Counted from the stretch's first letter, positions 9,469 to 19,503 are shown. The stretch is DNA of 64,000 nucleotides from Christiangramia oceanisediminis (GCF_022570735.2 NZ_JANCNS010000003.1:864996-928995), one strand, 5' to 3'. Notes: a model not told the origin generated them from the sequence alone. Program-made: numbers and translations.

Positions 9469-9960
9469 ATGGGAAAAGTAGCAGTAATCATGGGCAGTAC
9501 CAGCGACATGCCGGTCATGCAGGAAGCCATCGACATCTTGGAAGGATTCGATATACAGGTAGAAGTAGATATCGTTTCTGCACATCGCACACCTGAGAAA
9601 CTTTTCGAATTCAGTAAATCGGCTCATGAAAAAGGTATTCAGGTTATCATAGCCGGAGCTGGCGGAGCTGCACATCTCCCAGGGATGGTGGCCTCCATGT
9701 CTCCCTTGCCCGTGATTGGAGTTCCGGTAAAATCCAGGAATTCTATAGACGGCTGGGATTCTGTACTTTCCATACTTCAAATGCCAGGCGGTGTTCCAGT
9801 AGCAACGGTAGCTCTGGATGGAGCAAAGAATGCAGGGATCCTCGCGGCCCAGATCATAGGTTCTTCAGATAAATGTGTACTGGATAAAATTTTGATGTAC
9901 AAGGAAGGCTTAAAGGAAAAAGTGATCGAAGGTGCAAAATCGATCAAAAAAATAAAATAA
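9469..9960 (+). CDS. purE: N5-carboxyaminoimidazole ribonucleotide mutase
   Basis: 163 residues. Class I PurE motifs are MGSTSDMPVM (residues 9-18), SAHRTPEKL and AGAGGAAHLPGM (catalytic His in the GGAAHLPG loop). It converts N5-CAIR to CAIR, the step after PurK. Last gene of the purKE unit, followed at once by an intrinsic terminator. Confidence 0.97.
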   Translation: MGKVAVIMGSTSDMPVMQEAIDILEGFDIQVEVDIVSAHRTPEKLFEFSKSAHEKGIQVIIAGAGGAAHLPGMVASMSPLPVIGVPVKSRNSIDGWDSVLSILQMPGGVPVATVALDGAKNAGILAAQIIGSSDKCVLDKILMYKEGLKEKVIEGAKSIKKIK

Positions 9961-9985
9961 GAAAGGCCGCGATTGCGGCCTTTCA
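9961..9985 (+). terminator. Intrinsic terminator of purKE
   Basis: AAAGGCCGC-GATT-GCGGCCTTT hairpin starting one base after the purE stop, with a short T-stretch. The following ~180 bases up to the M3 peptidase gene are AT-rich and show no other feature I can name. Confidence 0.85.
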
Positions 9986-10165
9986 AGTAGTTTTAATCTG
10001 CATTATTATTTATTAACCATTCTAAATATAAACCAGAAACTTGTAAACTACTAAGTTATTATTATGTTAATGCATATCGCTTCAAAGTTCTAAAATAGTT
10101 AAAATAACTTAAAATATAGCTTTAGAGCTAAAAAAGTTATCAATAACGTCAATTCAAAAAAATTT

Positions 10166-12196
10166 ATGGAATCTAACAACATTTTGCTAACAGAATTTGA
10201 ATACGCTCCCTTTTCGAAGATCAAAACCAACGACTATAAACCGGCCATTCTAAAAGCCGTGGAGCTTGCGAAAGAAGAAATAAACAAAATAGTTGATTCC
10301 AGTGATACACCAACTTTCGAGAATACCATAGAAGCTCTGGAATTCTCAGGTCAAAAACTGGACCGGGTAACCAGTATTTTTTTCAATATCAATTCGGCTG
10401 AAACCAACGAAACCATCCAAAAGATCGCCCAGGAAGTGTCGCCAGTGCTTTCCGAATTCAAAAATGACGTGATCCTGAATAAAGGACTTTTCGAAAGGAT
10501 CAAAGCTGTCTATGAGACCAAAGCTGAATTAGACCTGAATAAAGAGCAAACCACTTTACTGGATAAAAAATACAAACTGTTCACCCGTAACGGTGCGAAT
10601 TTACCAGAAGACAAGCAGGGAGAGCTCAGGGAGATCGATAAGGAACTGTCTAAATTAAAACTGAAATTCGGCGAGAACGTCCTTGCTGAAACCAACCGGT
10701 ATGAATTGCTGGTGACCGATGAGTCCAGGCTGGATGGTTTGCCTGATTCCTTCAAAGAGGAAGCAGCAGCATTGGCCAAAGAAAAAGAAAAGGAAGGCTG
10801 GATCTTCACCCTGGACTATCCCAGCTATATTCCTTTTATGAAATATGCAAAAGACAGGGAGTTACGCAAGGAACTTTCACTGGCTTTTGGATCAAGGGGC
10901 TTTCATAATGATGAACTGGATAACCAGGAGAACGTCCTTAAAATTGTAAAATTGAGATACCAGCGCGCAAAATTACTTGGCTTTGACTCTCATGCGCATT
11001 TCGTCCTGGAAGAACGCATGGCCGAAACCCCTGAAAAAGTGGACTCCTTTTTAAATGAAATGCTGGAGAAGGCTAAACCTGCAGCTGAAAGAGAATTCAA
11101 AGAACTGGAAAACTTCGCAAAGGAGCTTGACGGGATTGATCATCTTGAAAAATGGGATTCAGCCTATTATGGTGAAAAGCTGAAGCAGAAACTTTTTGAC
11201 CTGGACGATGAAAAACTGAAACCGTATTTCGAATTAAAGAATGTGATTTCAGGAGTATTTACTATTGCTGAAAAGCTTTACGGTCTGCATTTCGAAGAAG
11301 TGAATAACGTAGACAAATATCATCCCGATGTTAAGACTTACCAGGTAACCGGTGTAGCCGGAGAGAAAATTGCCTTATTCTATGCCGATTTCCATCCAAG
11401 ACCCGGAAAAAGAGACGGCGCCTGGATGACGATCTACAAACAGCAATACGTGCAGAACGATCAGAATGAAAGACCTCATATTTCCATCGTGTGTAATTTC
11501 ACGAAGCCAGGCGCTAAAGAACCTTCATTGCTTACCTTTAATGAAGTGACTACCCTATTTCACGAATTTGGGCATGCGCTACACGGAATGCTTGCAAACA
11601 CCACTTACCCCAGCCTTTCCGGGGCCAATGTATACTGGGATTTTGTAGAGTTGCCAAGCCAGGTGCTGGAAAATTGGTGCTACGAGAAGGAAGCCCTTCA
11701 ATTATTCGCAAAACATTACAAGACCGGAGAAAACATTCCACAGGAATATATAGATAAGATCAAGGAATCGGCGAACTTCCTGGAAGGAATTGCCACCCTA
11801 AGGCAACTTAGCTTCGGAATGCTAGATTTGAGCTGGCACGCCGGTGATCCTACAGAGATCACCGACGTCAAGAAACATGAATTAAACGCCTTTGATCCTA
11901 CCAAATTATATCCTGATGTCCCTTCTAACTGTATGAGTACCGCATTTTCTCATATTTTCCAGGGTGGCTATTCGGCCGGATATTATTCCTATAAGTGGGC
12001 TGAAGTCCTGGATGCCGACACCTTCGAATATTTTACCGAACATGGAATCTTCAGCAAGGATATCGCTGATAAATTCAGGGAAAACATTCTATCAAGAGGA
12101 GGAACCGAACATCCTATGGAACTCTATAAAAGATTCCGTGGAAAAGAACCAAAACCTGATGCCCTGTTGAGAAGGGCCGGGCTTATCTCCAAATAG
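10166..12196 (+). CDS. M3 family oligopeptidase / peptidyl-dipeptidase (Dcp or oligopeptidase A type)
   Basis: 676 residues. The zinc motif is H466-EFG-H470 in LFHEFGHALHG, with the third ligand in the usual downstream Glu region (NVYWDFVELPSQ). No signal peptide is seen, so the enzyme is probably cytoplasmic and degrades short peptides. The length and the C-terminal YKRFRGKEPKPDALLRRAGL ending match Dcp/OpdA proteins. It stands alone with its own AT-rich upstream region. Family is certain; Dcp versus OpdA specificity cannot be decided by eye. Confidence 0.94.
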   Translation: MESNNILLTEFEYAPFSKIKTNDYKPAILKAVELAKEEINKIVDSSDTPTFENTIEALEFSGQKLDRVTSIFFNINSAETNETIQKIAQEVSPVLSEFKNDVILNKGLFERIKAVYETKAELDLNKEQTTLLDKKYKLFTRNGANLPEDKQGELREIDKELSKLKLKFGENVLAETNRYELLVTDESRLDGLPDSFKEEAAALAKEKEKEGWIFTLDYPSYIPFMKYAKDRELRKELSLAFGSRGFHNDELDNQENVLKIVKLRYQRAKLLGFDSHAHFVLEERMAETPEKVDSFLNEMLEKAKPAAEREFKELENFAKELDGIDHLEKWDSAYYGEKLKQKLFDLDDEKLKPYFELKNVISGVFTIAEKLYGLHFEEVNNVDKYHPDVKTYQVTGVAGEKIALFYADFHPRPGKRDGAWMTIYKQQYVQNDQNERPHISIVCNFTKPGAKEPSLLTFNEVTTLFHEFGHALHGMLANTTYPSLSGANVYWDFVELPSQVLENWCYEKEALQLFAKHYKTGENIPQEYIDKIKESANFLEGIATLRQLSFGMLDLSWHAGDPTEITDVKKHELNAFDPTKLYPDVPSNCMSTAFSHIFQGGYSAGYYSYKWAEVLDADTFEYFTEHGIFSKDIADKFRENILSRGGTEHPMELYKRFRGKEPKPDALLRRAGLISK

Positions 12197-12293
12197 GTTT
12201 AATCGAAGTGCGCATCAGCAAATCTTATCTTTTCTATAACTTTTGCTAGGCTTACTTTTGCTATTTTTGAGTAGAACCCTTGACACAACGGCA

Positions 12294-12845
12294 ATGCCAT
12301 CTAAAAAATTGAATCCGAATAAATGGGTTGACAGGTATTCAGATTACCTGTACAATTATACGATCGTTCGGGTGAACGACCGGGAGGTGGCTAATGACCT
12401 CATTTCAGAAACCTTCCTTGCCGCGCTTAAATCGGCCAAATATTTTAAAGGAGAAGCCACAGAACGTACCTGGCTAATTTCGATATTAAAAAGAAAAATC
12501 ATAGATTACTATCGAAAGATCAATTCCAGAAAAGGCAAGGCCGAAGTCAAGATCGATTATTCCGACGACGAAAATAGTGGTGAATGGCTGGAAGAACAGG
12601 TCGCAGACCAATTTGATCGCACGGCTGAAGATGAAATGGAGAATAACGAGTTAGGACTCGCGATCCTGGAATGCCTGGATTCGATCAATGAAAAGCATGC
12701 CGCGATCTTTAAAAGAAAAACAATTGATGGTGCAGATACCGAAGCAATTTGTAATGAATTCAATATCACGCCGTCTAACCTTTGGGTAATCATTCACCGG
12801 GCCAGAACTGCCCTGGCTGCCTGTCTGGAAAAAAATTGGTTCTAA
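12294..12845 (+). CDS. ECF-type RNA polymerase sigma factor
   Basis: 183 residues from the ATG at 12294. A longer frame from a TTG at 12243 adds a leucine-rich stretch that does not fit the family. Region 2 is recognisable: REVANDLISETFLAALKSAKYFKGEATERTWLISILKRKIIDYYRK. Region 4 has a helix-turn-helix (DTEAICNEFNITPSNLWVIIHRARTALAACLE). A small ZAS-motif protein gene starts 3 bases after the stop, the standard arrangement of an ECF sigma with its regulator. The regulon is unknown. Confidence 0.92.
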   Translation: MPSKKLNPNKWVDRYSDYLYNYTIVRVNDREVANDLISETFLAALKSAKYFKGEATERTWLISILKRKIIDYYRKINSRKGKAEVKIDYSDDENSGEWLEEQVADQFDRTAEDEMENNELGLAILECLDSINEKHAAIFKRKTIDGADTEAICNEFNITPSNLWVIIHRARTALAACLEKNWF

Positions 12846-12847
12846 TT

Positions 12848-13114
12848 ATGAGTAAACTAAATAAGCTTTTCTTTGTTGATTGCTCAAAAGCGGCTGAATG
12901 CTGCAATAAAGCTCAGTACAAAGAAGCTAACTCCCTGGAAAAATTCAAACTTCGCCTACATCTATTATTCTGCCAAACCTGCAGAAACCTGGCCTCGAAA
13001 AACACCAAGCTCACTCAAACTATCGAAAGATCAAAAATAGAGCCCTGCCCGGAAGCTCAAAAAAAGCAATGGAAAGAAACCATTAAAAAGGAATATGTAA
13101 AGGATAATGCCTGA
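12848..13114 (+). CDS. Small ZAS-motif (anti-sigma-like) protein without a membrane segment
   Basis: 88 residues from the ATG at 12848, 3 bases after the sigma gene. It contains HLLFCQTC, an exact H-x3-C-x2-C zinc anti-sigma (ZAS) motif. An extra Cys-rich stretch (CSKAAECC) lies near the N-terminus. There is no transmembrane helix, so it would be a soluble cytoplasmic anti-sigma or redox/zinc sensor. Its 3' end overlaps the end of the convergent UbiA-like gene by 32 bases. Anti-sigma function is inferred from motif and position. Confidence 0.75.
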   Translation: MSKLNKLFFVDCSKAAECCNKAQYKEANSLEKFKLRLHLLFCQTCRNLASKNTKLTQTIERSKIEPCPEAQKKQWKETIKKEYVKDNA

Positions 13115-13922
13115 GAATCAAATAAATTCCCAGGTATAAAACAGGCAGTGATTCTACCCAGAATGAGGCATCATATTTCCCCTGATTTATTTTAGATCTC
13201 CATAAGAACCATCCACTTAAAAGAAGGCATATAAACATGGCCATAAAATCCTGCTGCTGAAAGGAGTTTTGGAAAATTTCAACACCAATTATCAGAAGGA
13301 TCAAAATACTTCCAAATATCTTGGTAGAGCGTATCCCCAGTCTTTGAGGAATGGTCTCCAGGCTACCTGAATCATATTTCAGGTCCCGAATCTCAAATGG
13401 CAGCGTTAGCACAATCACGAATACCAATCGTTGTAAGAAATCAATTATAATTTCCAGGTCAAAAACTTTCCCTTCATTGATCAATGGTAACAGAACGGTA
13501 GTCCCTGCCCAGACAACTGCAATTACAAAAATTTTTAAGCCAGATAAACTCCGTAGGTTTTTGTTTGGACCCAAAAAGGGAACGGCATAAAGAAGGGTAA
13601 ATAAGCCCAGGATACCTGAAGCGATGATCACTTCTGCTTTTTGTTGAAAGCAATAATACGCCAGTGCAATAAAGCACAGAAAAGAAAATATCTGTATAAT
13701 CCGCAGATTTCCGGCCAGGCTTGAGTGATGTAATTTCGCGATACCGGCATATTTGACAAAATTATAACCTGTGATGGAAGCAAAAAAGATGAACAAACAA
13801 AGGTCTGCATCGATCGGGATATCAAAATTCAAAAAAGTGATGATCGTAAAGGCGATCACGGCAAGAGAAACATGAATGCTACTATTTATATATAGTTCAA
13901 AGGCATTCCTTAGGTAGTTCAT
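13083..13922 (-). CDS. UbiA-like polytopic membrane protein
   Basis: 279 residues from the ATG at 13922; a GTG at 13952 would add ten residues. About 8-9 hydrophobic helices. A segment RDLKYDSGSLETIPQRLG resembles the second Asp-rich motif of UbiA prenyltransferases. The first motif (N-x3-D-x3-D) is not intact: the corresponding loop reads GYNFVKYAGIAKLHH, with no Asp. It may therefore be a divergent or inactive UbiA-fold protein, and the substrate is unknown. Convergent with the ZAS-motif gene and overlapping it by 32 bases. Confidence 0.7.
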   Translation of the reverse strand: MNYLRNAFELYINSSIHVSLAVIAFTIITFLNFDIPIDADLCLFIFFASITGYNFVKYAGIAKLHHSSLAGNLRIIQIFSFLCFIALAYYCFQQKAEVIIASGILGLFTLLYAVPFLGPNKNLRSLSGLKIFVIAVVWAGTTVLLPLINEGKVFDLEIIIDFLQRLVFVIVLTLPFEIRDLKYDSGSLETIPQRLGIRSTKIFGSILILLIIGVEIFQNSFQQQDFMAMFICLLLSGWFLWRSKINQGKYDASFWVESLPVLYLGIYLILRHYPLHIPF

Positions 13923-14058
13923 AAAGCTAAAATAAGCGATAAAATCGGGCACTAAAAAGCCCGCTTAAAATCTTAACAACTGTACGCTAACAAACTATGA
14001 AAAATTCATTTGATTTTATGTATTTTCGCAGCACGAAAAACACAACTAATTTATATTG

Positions 14059-16908
14059 ATGAGAACAGATTCTTTCGCATTGCGTCATATAGGTCCAAAG
14101 GCTGAAAACCTTCAGGAAATGTTGGATACTATTGGCGTTGAGTCTATTGAGCAACTGATCTACGAAACGATCCCAGATGATATTCGTTTGAACAATCCTC
14201 TGAATCTTCCGAAGGCGATGAGTGAAAATCAGTATGCCGAGCATATCAAAAAGCTTTCAGAAAAGAACAAGGTTTTTAAGACTTATATTGGATTGGGATA
14301 TCACCAGGCCATTCTTCCGGCAGTGATCCAGAGAAATGTACTGGAGAACCCGGGATGGTATACGGCTTATACTCCATACCAGGCAGAAATTGCCCAGGGA
14401 AGACTGGAAGCTTTGTTGAATTTCCAGACCATGGTAAGCGATCTTACCAAAATGGAAATTGCAAATGCATCGCTTTTAGACGAATCGACTGCCGCAGCCG
14501 AGGCCATGGCTTTGTTGCATGCAGTTCGCGACAGAAAGCAAAAGAAGAATGATGTAAATAAATTCTTTGTTTCTCAGCAAACCCTTCCGCAAACCATTTC
14601 CTTGATGGAAACCAGGGCTAATTTCCTTGGGATTGACCTTGTGGTTGGTGATCACGAAAAATTTGATTTTTCTGAAGACTATTTTGGCGTACTGGTTCAG
14701 TATCCAGGAAAATTCGGTCAGGTTTTTGACTATTCCGAATTCATCGAGAATTGCCATAATGTAGGCATCAAAACTGCCTTTGCAGCCGATATTCTTAGTC
14801 TTGTCAAACTACAAGCTCCGGGAGAACTGGGTGTAGACGCGGTTGTTGGAACTACCCAAAGGTTTGGGATCCCACTTGGATATGGTGGTCCACACGCTGC
14901 TTTCTTCGCAACCAAGGAAGAATATAAGCGTAACCTGCCAGGAAGGATCATTGGTCTTACCAAAGATCTTGACGGAAACAACGCCCTAAGAATGGCGCTT
15001 CAAACCAGGGAACAACATATAAAAAGAGATAAGGCGACTTCAAATATTTGTACTGCACAGGTACTGCTTGCTGTTATGGCAGGTATGTACGCGGTGTATC
15101 ACGGACCTGAAGGCCTTAAATATATTGCCAATACGGTACATTCTACTACAGTAGCGCTAGAGGACAGTCTGAAAAAACTTGGCTTCGAGCAGTTGAACTC
15201 AGCTTATTTCGATACGCTTCACGTGAAAGCTGATGCGGCTAAACTCAAGGAAATCGCCGAGCGCAACGAGATCAACTTCTATTATCCGGATGCTGAAAGC
15301 GCCTGTATCTCTATCAATGAAACTACCACGCTTGACGATTTGAACGCGATCATCGCTGTTTTTGCTGAACTGGCTTCAAAAGATCAAATCGAGGTGAGCG
15401 AACTTCCGGAAAGAACCGCGATCCCGACAAGCCTGGAAAGAAAGACCGATTTCTTAACCCACGAGGTTTTCAACCTGTATCATTCGGAAACCGAATTGAT
15501 GCGTTATATCAAGAAACTGGAACGCAAGGATCTTTCGTTGAATCATTCCATGATCTCTCTTGGATCCTGCACCATGAAGCTGAATGCAGCATCAGAAATG
15601 TTACCACTAAGTAACCCACAATGGGGCAATTTACACCCATTTGTACCTGTAGAACAGGCCGAAGGTTATCAAACGGTACTAAAAGAGCTCGAACATCAGT
15701 TAACCGAAATTACCGGTTTTGCCGCTACTTCTCTTCAGCCAAATTCAGGAGCTCAGGGAGAATATGCCGGATTGATGGTAATTAGAGCTTACCACGAAGC
15801 AAACGGTGAGGGTCACAGGAATGTATGTTTGATCCCTTCTTCTGCTCATGGAACCAACCCTGCTTCTGCCGTTATGGCTGGAATGAAGGTGGTGGTTACC
15901 AAGGCTTCAGAAAACGGAAACATTGATGTAGACGATCTTCGAGAGAAGGCGCTAAAACACAAGGATAATCTTGCCGCTTTGATGGTCACTTATCCATCTA
16001 CTCACGGAGTATTTGAATCGGCTATCCGCGAGATCACCAATATTATCCACGAGAATGGCGGACAGGTATATATGGATGGCGCCAACATGAATGCCCAGGT
16101 AGGACTAACAAATCCAGGAAGAATTGGAGCTGATGTGTGCCACCTGAACCTGCATAAAACCTTTGCGATCCCTCACGGTGGTGGAGGTCCTGGTGTAGGT
16201 CCAATTTGTGTGGCTGAACAATTAAAGCCATTCCTGCCAGGGAACCCAGTGATCAAAACCGGAGGCGATCAGGCTATCGGAGCGATTTCATCTGCACCAT
16301 GGGGTTCTGCCCTTGTTTGCCTGATTTCTTATGGATACATCAAGATGCTTGGTACTGGCGGACTTCAGAAAGCTACAGAATATGCAATCCTTAACGCGAA
16401 CTATATCAAAGAAAGACTTAACGGTCACTATAAGACACTTTATTCCGGAGAGAGAGGAAGAGCAGCACATGAGATGATCATAGACTGCCGACCTTTTAAA
16501 GAAAAGGGAATCGAAGTTGTTGATATCGCTAAGAGGCTTATCGACTATGGTTTCCACGCACCAACGGTATCTTTCCCGGTTGCAGGAACCATGATGATCG
16601 AGCCAACTGAAAGTGAAAGCAAAGCTGAACTTGATCGTTTTTGTGATGCATTGATTTCCATCAGGAAAGAAATCGAAGAAGTTTCTGCAGAGGATTCGAA
16701 CAACGTGCTTAAAAATGCACCGCATACGATTCACATGCTAACTTCAGACGAATGGATTTTACCATATTCAAGGGAAAAAGCGGCATATCCGCTTGATCAC
16801 CTTCACGACAATAAATTCTGGCCAAGCGTTAGGCGAGTAGATGAGGCATTTGGTGACCGAAACCTAATGTGCACCTGCCCTCCAACAGAAGAATACGCAG
16901 AAGCCTAA
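14059..16908 (+). CDS. gcvP: Glycine dehydrogenase (decarboxylating), P protein
   Basis: 949 residues, the usual length of single-chain P protein. Start is the ATG at 14059; a TTG just before is unnecessary. The N-terminal half carries FALRHIGP and [17 protein letters not shown]. The PLP lysine is K700 in [16 protein letters not shown], and the C-terminus has [10 protein letters not shown]. It decarboxylates glycine and passes aminomethyl to the H protein of the glycine cleavage system. No other gcv gene is adjacent. I see no glycine riboswitch in the short upstream gap. Confidence 0.97.
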   Translation: MRTDSFALRHIGPKAENLQEMLDTIGVESIEQLIYETIPDDIRLNNPLNLPKAMSENQYAEHIKKLSEKNKVFKTYIGLGYHQAILPAVIQRNVLENPGWYTAYTPYQAEIAQGRLEALLNFQTMVSDLTKMEIANASLLDESTAAAEAMALLHAVRDRKQKKNDVNKFFVSQQTLPQTISLMETRANFLGIDLVVGDHEKFDFSEDYFGVLVQYPGKFGQVFDYSEFIENCHNVGIKTAFAADILSLVKLQAPGELGVDAVVGTTQRFGIPLGYGGPHAAFFATKEEYKRNLPGRIIGLTKDLDGNNALRMALQTREQHIKRDKATSNICTAQVLLAVMAGMYAVYHGPEGLKYIANTVHSTTVALEDSLKKLGFEQLNSAYFDTLHVKADAAKLKEIAERNEINFYYPDAESACISINETTTLDDLNAIIAVFAELASKDQIEVSELPERTAIPTSLERKTDFLTHEVFNLYHSETELMRYIKKLERKDLSLNHSMISLGSCTMKLNAASEMLPLSNPQWGNLHPFVPVEQAEGYQTVLKELEHQLTEITGFAATSLQPNSGAQGEYAGLMVIRAYHEANGEGHRNVCLIPSSAHGTNPASAVMAGMKVVVTKASENGNIDVDDLREKALKHKDNLAALMVTYPSTHGVFESAIREITNIIHENGGQVYMDGANMNAQVGLTNPGRIGADVCHLNLHKTFAIPHGGGGPGVGPICVAEQLKPFLPGNPVIKTGGDQAIGAISSAPWGSALVCLISYGYIKMLGTGGLQKATEYAILNANYIKERLNGHYKTLYSGERGRAAHEMIIDCRPFKEKGIEVVDIAKRLIDYGFHAPTVSFPVAGTMMIEPTESESKAELDRFCDALISIRKEIEEVSAEDSNNVLKNAPHTIHMLTSDEWILPYSREKAAYPLDHLHDNKFWPSVRRVDEAFGDRNLMCTCPPTEEYAEA

Positions 16909-16924
16909 CCCAATATTAACTTGA

Positions 16925-16956
16925 AAAGAGCCTGTTAATCAACAGGCTTTTTTTGT
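16925..16956 (+). terminator. Intrinsic terminator of gcvP
   Basis: Stem AGCCTGTT / AACAGGCT with loop AATC (16929-16948), followed by a run of seven T. It sits 20 bases after the gcvP stop. Confidence 0.9.
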
Positions 16957-17031
16957 TTAAAAAATTTGACAGTTTAAGTAATTTTTAAGACTAATTATTT
17001 AAATTGTGTGTTTAACCCAAAGCTGTGCTCA

Positions 17032-18090
17032 ATGAATTGTAAGATAACCGGAACCGGTAGTTATATCCCGAATGTCATAACTAGGAATGCCGATTTTGAC
17101 AAGCACGAATTTTATAACCTGGATGGCTCGAATTTTCCATACGATAACGAGACCACCATTAGAAAATTCAAAGCTATCACCGGAATAGAAGAAAGAAGGT
17201 ATCTGGATAACAACCTCAACACTTCGGACATCGCAGTAATCGCTGCCCAAAAGGCCATCGAAAGCGCCAACATAGACCCGGAAAGTCTTGATTACATTAT
17301 CATTGCCCATAATTATGGGGATGTGCCCGCCGGTTCGGTGCAAAGCGATACCGTACCCAGTCTGGCAACCAGGGTAAAATCTCATTTAAGAATAAAAAAT
17401 CCAAAATGTGTAGCCTACGATGTCCTCTTCGGATGTCCGGGATGGATCGAAGGAATGATACAGGCACAGGCCTTCATCAAAGCCGGAATGGCAAAAAGAT
17501 GCCTTGTAATTGGTGCAGAAGCACTGTCAAGGGTAGTTGATAAACATGACCGTGATTCCATGATCTTTTCAGATGGTGCCGGTGCTGCGATCCTGGAAGC
17601 AGGAGATGATGAAAGCGGCATCCTTGCTCATGAATCTGCAACATTCTCATTTCAGGAGGCGGAATATATTTACTTCGGAAAATCCAATCATGCTTCTGCC
17701 CCGGAAGACATCAAATATATTAAGATGCACGGACGTAAGATCTATGAATTCGCTTTGGTGAACGTACCGAAGGCCATGAAAGAATGCCTTGACAATAGCG
17801 GGCATTCCATCAATGACCTGAAAAAGATCTTTATCCACCAGGCTAATGAAAAAATGGATGAGGCGATCATCAATCGTTTCTATAAATTATACAAAACAAC
17901 TCCGCCGGAAAAGGTGATGCCTATGACCATTCATGAATTGGGTAATAGCAGTGTAGCAACCGTCCCTACCCTATTTGACCTTGTCCTTAGAGGAGAGATA
18001 GCAGACCAGGAGTTAAAGAAAGGAGATATTGTTATGTTTGCTAGTGTTGGAGCAGGGATGAACATCAATGCCATCACTTATCAAGTCTAG
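17032..18090 (+). CDS. 3-oxoacyl-ACP synthase III-like thiolase-fold enzyme
   Basis: 352 residues from the ATG at 17032 (a GTG at 17008 adds eight residues that do not fit). The KASIII triad is visible: Cys135 in FGCPGW, His269 in IHQAN and Asn305 in HELGNSS. Such enzymes condense an acyl-CoA with malonyl-ACP, or acylate other acceptors. It is first in a three-gene set with a methyltransferase (2 bases downstream) and a family 2 glycosyltransferase. It therefore more likely belongs to a lipid- or glycolipid-modification pathway than to housekeeping fatty-acid initiation. The product is unknown. Confidence 0.9.
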   Translation: MNCKITGTGSYIPNVITRNADFDKHEFYNLDGSNFPYDNETTIRKFKAITGIEERRYLDNNLNTSDIAVIAAQKAIESANIDPESLDYIIIAHNYGDVPAGSVQSDTVPSLATRVKSHLRIKNPKCVAYDVLFGCPGWIEGMIQAQAFIKAGMAKRCLVIGAEALSRVVDKHDRDSMIFSDGAGAAILEAGDDESGILAHESATFSFQEAEYIYFGKSNHASAPEDIKYIKMHGRKIYEFALVNVPKAMKECLDNSGHSINDLKKIFIHQANEKMDEAIINRFYKLYKTTPPEKVMPMTIHELGNSSVATVPTLFDLVLRGEIADQELKKGDIVMFASVGAGMNINAITYQV

Positions 18091-18092
18091 GA

Positions 18093-18614
18093 ATGTACGA
18101 AAACAGCTATCCTGAAAAGCGATACCAGAAAACCTTAGAATTTTTAAAAGAATCGGTCACTCCACCTTCAAGGATTTTGGATCTTGGAGTGAAGAATCCC
18201 TTTTCCAAAATAATGGAAGAGAACGGTTACACAGTGATCAACACAAAGGGTGAAGACCTTGATGATGACTATACATCAGTACTACAGAATGAGTATGATG
18301 TGGTGACCGCCTTCGAGATCTTTGAGCACCTGCTTGCTCCCTATAATATTTTGAAAGAAATCAAGAGCGATAAGCTGGTTGCCAGCGTTCCGCTTAAATT
18401 ATGGTTCTCTCCTGCCTATCGCAGCAAAACCGATAAATGGGACCGTCACTACCACGAATTTGAAGACTGGCAGTTCGACTGGTTACTGGAAAAAAGCGGC
18501 TGGAACATTCAAAAGCGGCTAAAATGGACGAACCCGGTAAACAAGATCGGGATCAGGCCCGCCCTTCGGAAATTCACCCCTCGTTATTATGCCGTCTACG
18601 CTGAAAGAAGCTAA
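18093..18614 (+). CDS. SAM-dependent methyltransferase-like protein
   Basis: 173 residues. Motif I is ILDLGVKNPFSKIM. An acidic motif II follows in a type 11 pattern: NTKGEDLDDD, then YDVVTAFEIFEHL. The C-terminal part is rich in Trp (KWDRHYHEFEDWQFDWLLEKSGW). It is shorter than most class I methyltransferases but keeps the Rossmann core. It starts 2 bases after the KASIII-like gene and precedes the glycosyltransferase by 40 bases. The substrate is probably a lipid or sugar made by its neighbours; this is inference. Confidence 0.78.
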   Translation: MYENSYPEKRYQKTLEFLKESVTPPSRILDLGVKNPFSKIMEENGYTVINTKGEDLDDDYTSVLQNEYDVVTAFEIFEHLLAPYNILKEIKSDKLVASVPLKLWFSPAYRSKTDKWDRHYHEFEDWQFDWLLEKSGWNIQKRLKWTNPVNKIGIRPALRKFTPRYYAVYAERS

Positions 18615-18654
18615 TCCTTAAATAGTATCTTAGCCTTCAGAAAATCCTACATTT

Positions 18655-19503
18655 TTGAAGATCTACATCGTCATACCCGCACATAACGAAGCCTCCTTTA
18701 TAGGCCAGACCCTTGATTCACTCGTAAACCAGACACTTTTACCAGAACGTCTTGTAATAGTAGACGACAATTCTACCGATGACACCTTTTCGATTGCAAG
18801 GGAATATGCTGAAAAACATTCGTTCATCAGCGTGGTTAAAAATGAATCTACCACCGAACATGCCCCTGGAAGCAAGGTGATCAACGCTTTCTATAAAGGC
18901 TTCTATACGCTGGATGATGATTTTGACATCATCTGTAAGTTTGATGCCGACCTAGTTTTTCCTGAAAATTACCTTGAAGAGATAGCAGCACATTTCCGAA
19001 TGAATAACCAGGCGGGAATGGTTGGCGGTTTTTGCAGTATTGAAAGAGGCAAAAAATGGGTACCAGAAAACCTTACAGGCAAGGACCATATACGAGGAGC
19101 ATTAAAAGCTTATCGAAAGCATTGCTTTATCCAGATTGGCGAACTAAAGCCGGCAATGGGCTGGGACACCGCAGACGAACTACTGGCCCGTTTTCATGGC
19201 TGGAAAGTAGTCACCGATGAAAACCTGTTTGTAAAGCACTTAAGACCTACCGGGATGAACTATTTTGAACATTCCGGAAGAAAACAGGGCGAAGCATTCT
19301 ACAGGCTTCGGTATGGTACCTTACTCGCCCTGATCGCTTCGGCGAAGCTCGCATCGATGAAAATGAACCCTTTTGCCTTTCTACATTATATTTCGGGTTA
19401 CTGGAATGCTAGAAATAAAAAACGACCTTTTCTAGTTTCAGAAGAAGAAGGCCGTTTTATTCGAAATCTGCGCTGGCAGAATATCAAAAAGAAATTCGTT
19501 TAA
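18655..19503 (+). CDS. Family 2 glycosyltransferase
   Basis: 282 residues. The fold begins at once: KIYIVIPAHNEASFIG, VDDNSTDDT, and the DxD-type metal site in CKFDADLVFP. A later WDTADELLARFHGWK segment is the probable acceptor/base region. The start is TTG (18655): a stop (TAG at 18631) precedes it and no ATG occurs before the conserved N-terminus. No membrane helix is evident, so it is probably cytoplasmic or peripheral. Third gene of the KASIII/methyltransferase set; it converges on the phosphatase gene with 3 bases between stops. Confidence 0.9.
   Translation: MKIYIVIPAHNEASFIGQTLDSLVNQTLLPERLVIVDDNSTDDTFSIAREYAEKHSFISVVKNESTTEHAPGSKVINAFYKGFYTLDDDFDIICKFDADLVFPENYLEEIAAHFRMNNQAGMVGGFCSIERGKKWVPENLTGKDHIRGALKAYRKHCFIQIGELKPAMGWDTADELLARFHGWKVVTDENLFVKHLRPTGMNYFEHSGRKQGEAFYRLRYGTLLALIASAKLASMKMNPFAFLHYISGYWNARNKKRPFLVSEEEGRFIRNLRWQNIKKKFV

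Noticed and set aside
9205..9780. 191-residue antisense frame across purK-purE
   Set aside because: It opposes two well-supported genes and its composition (rich in Tyr, His, Phe) is that of a reverse-complement shadow.
13923..14058. Possible glycine riboswitch before gcvP
   Set aside because: The gap is short and AT-rich, and I could not find the conserved tandem aptamer core.
16288..16734. Antisense frame inside gcvP
   Set aside because: Shadow of gcvP with no start context, no family resemblance and no independent promoter.
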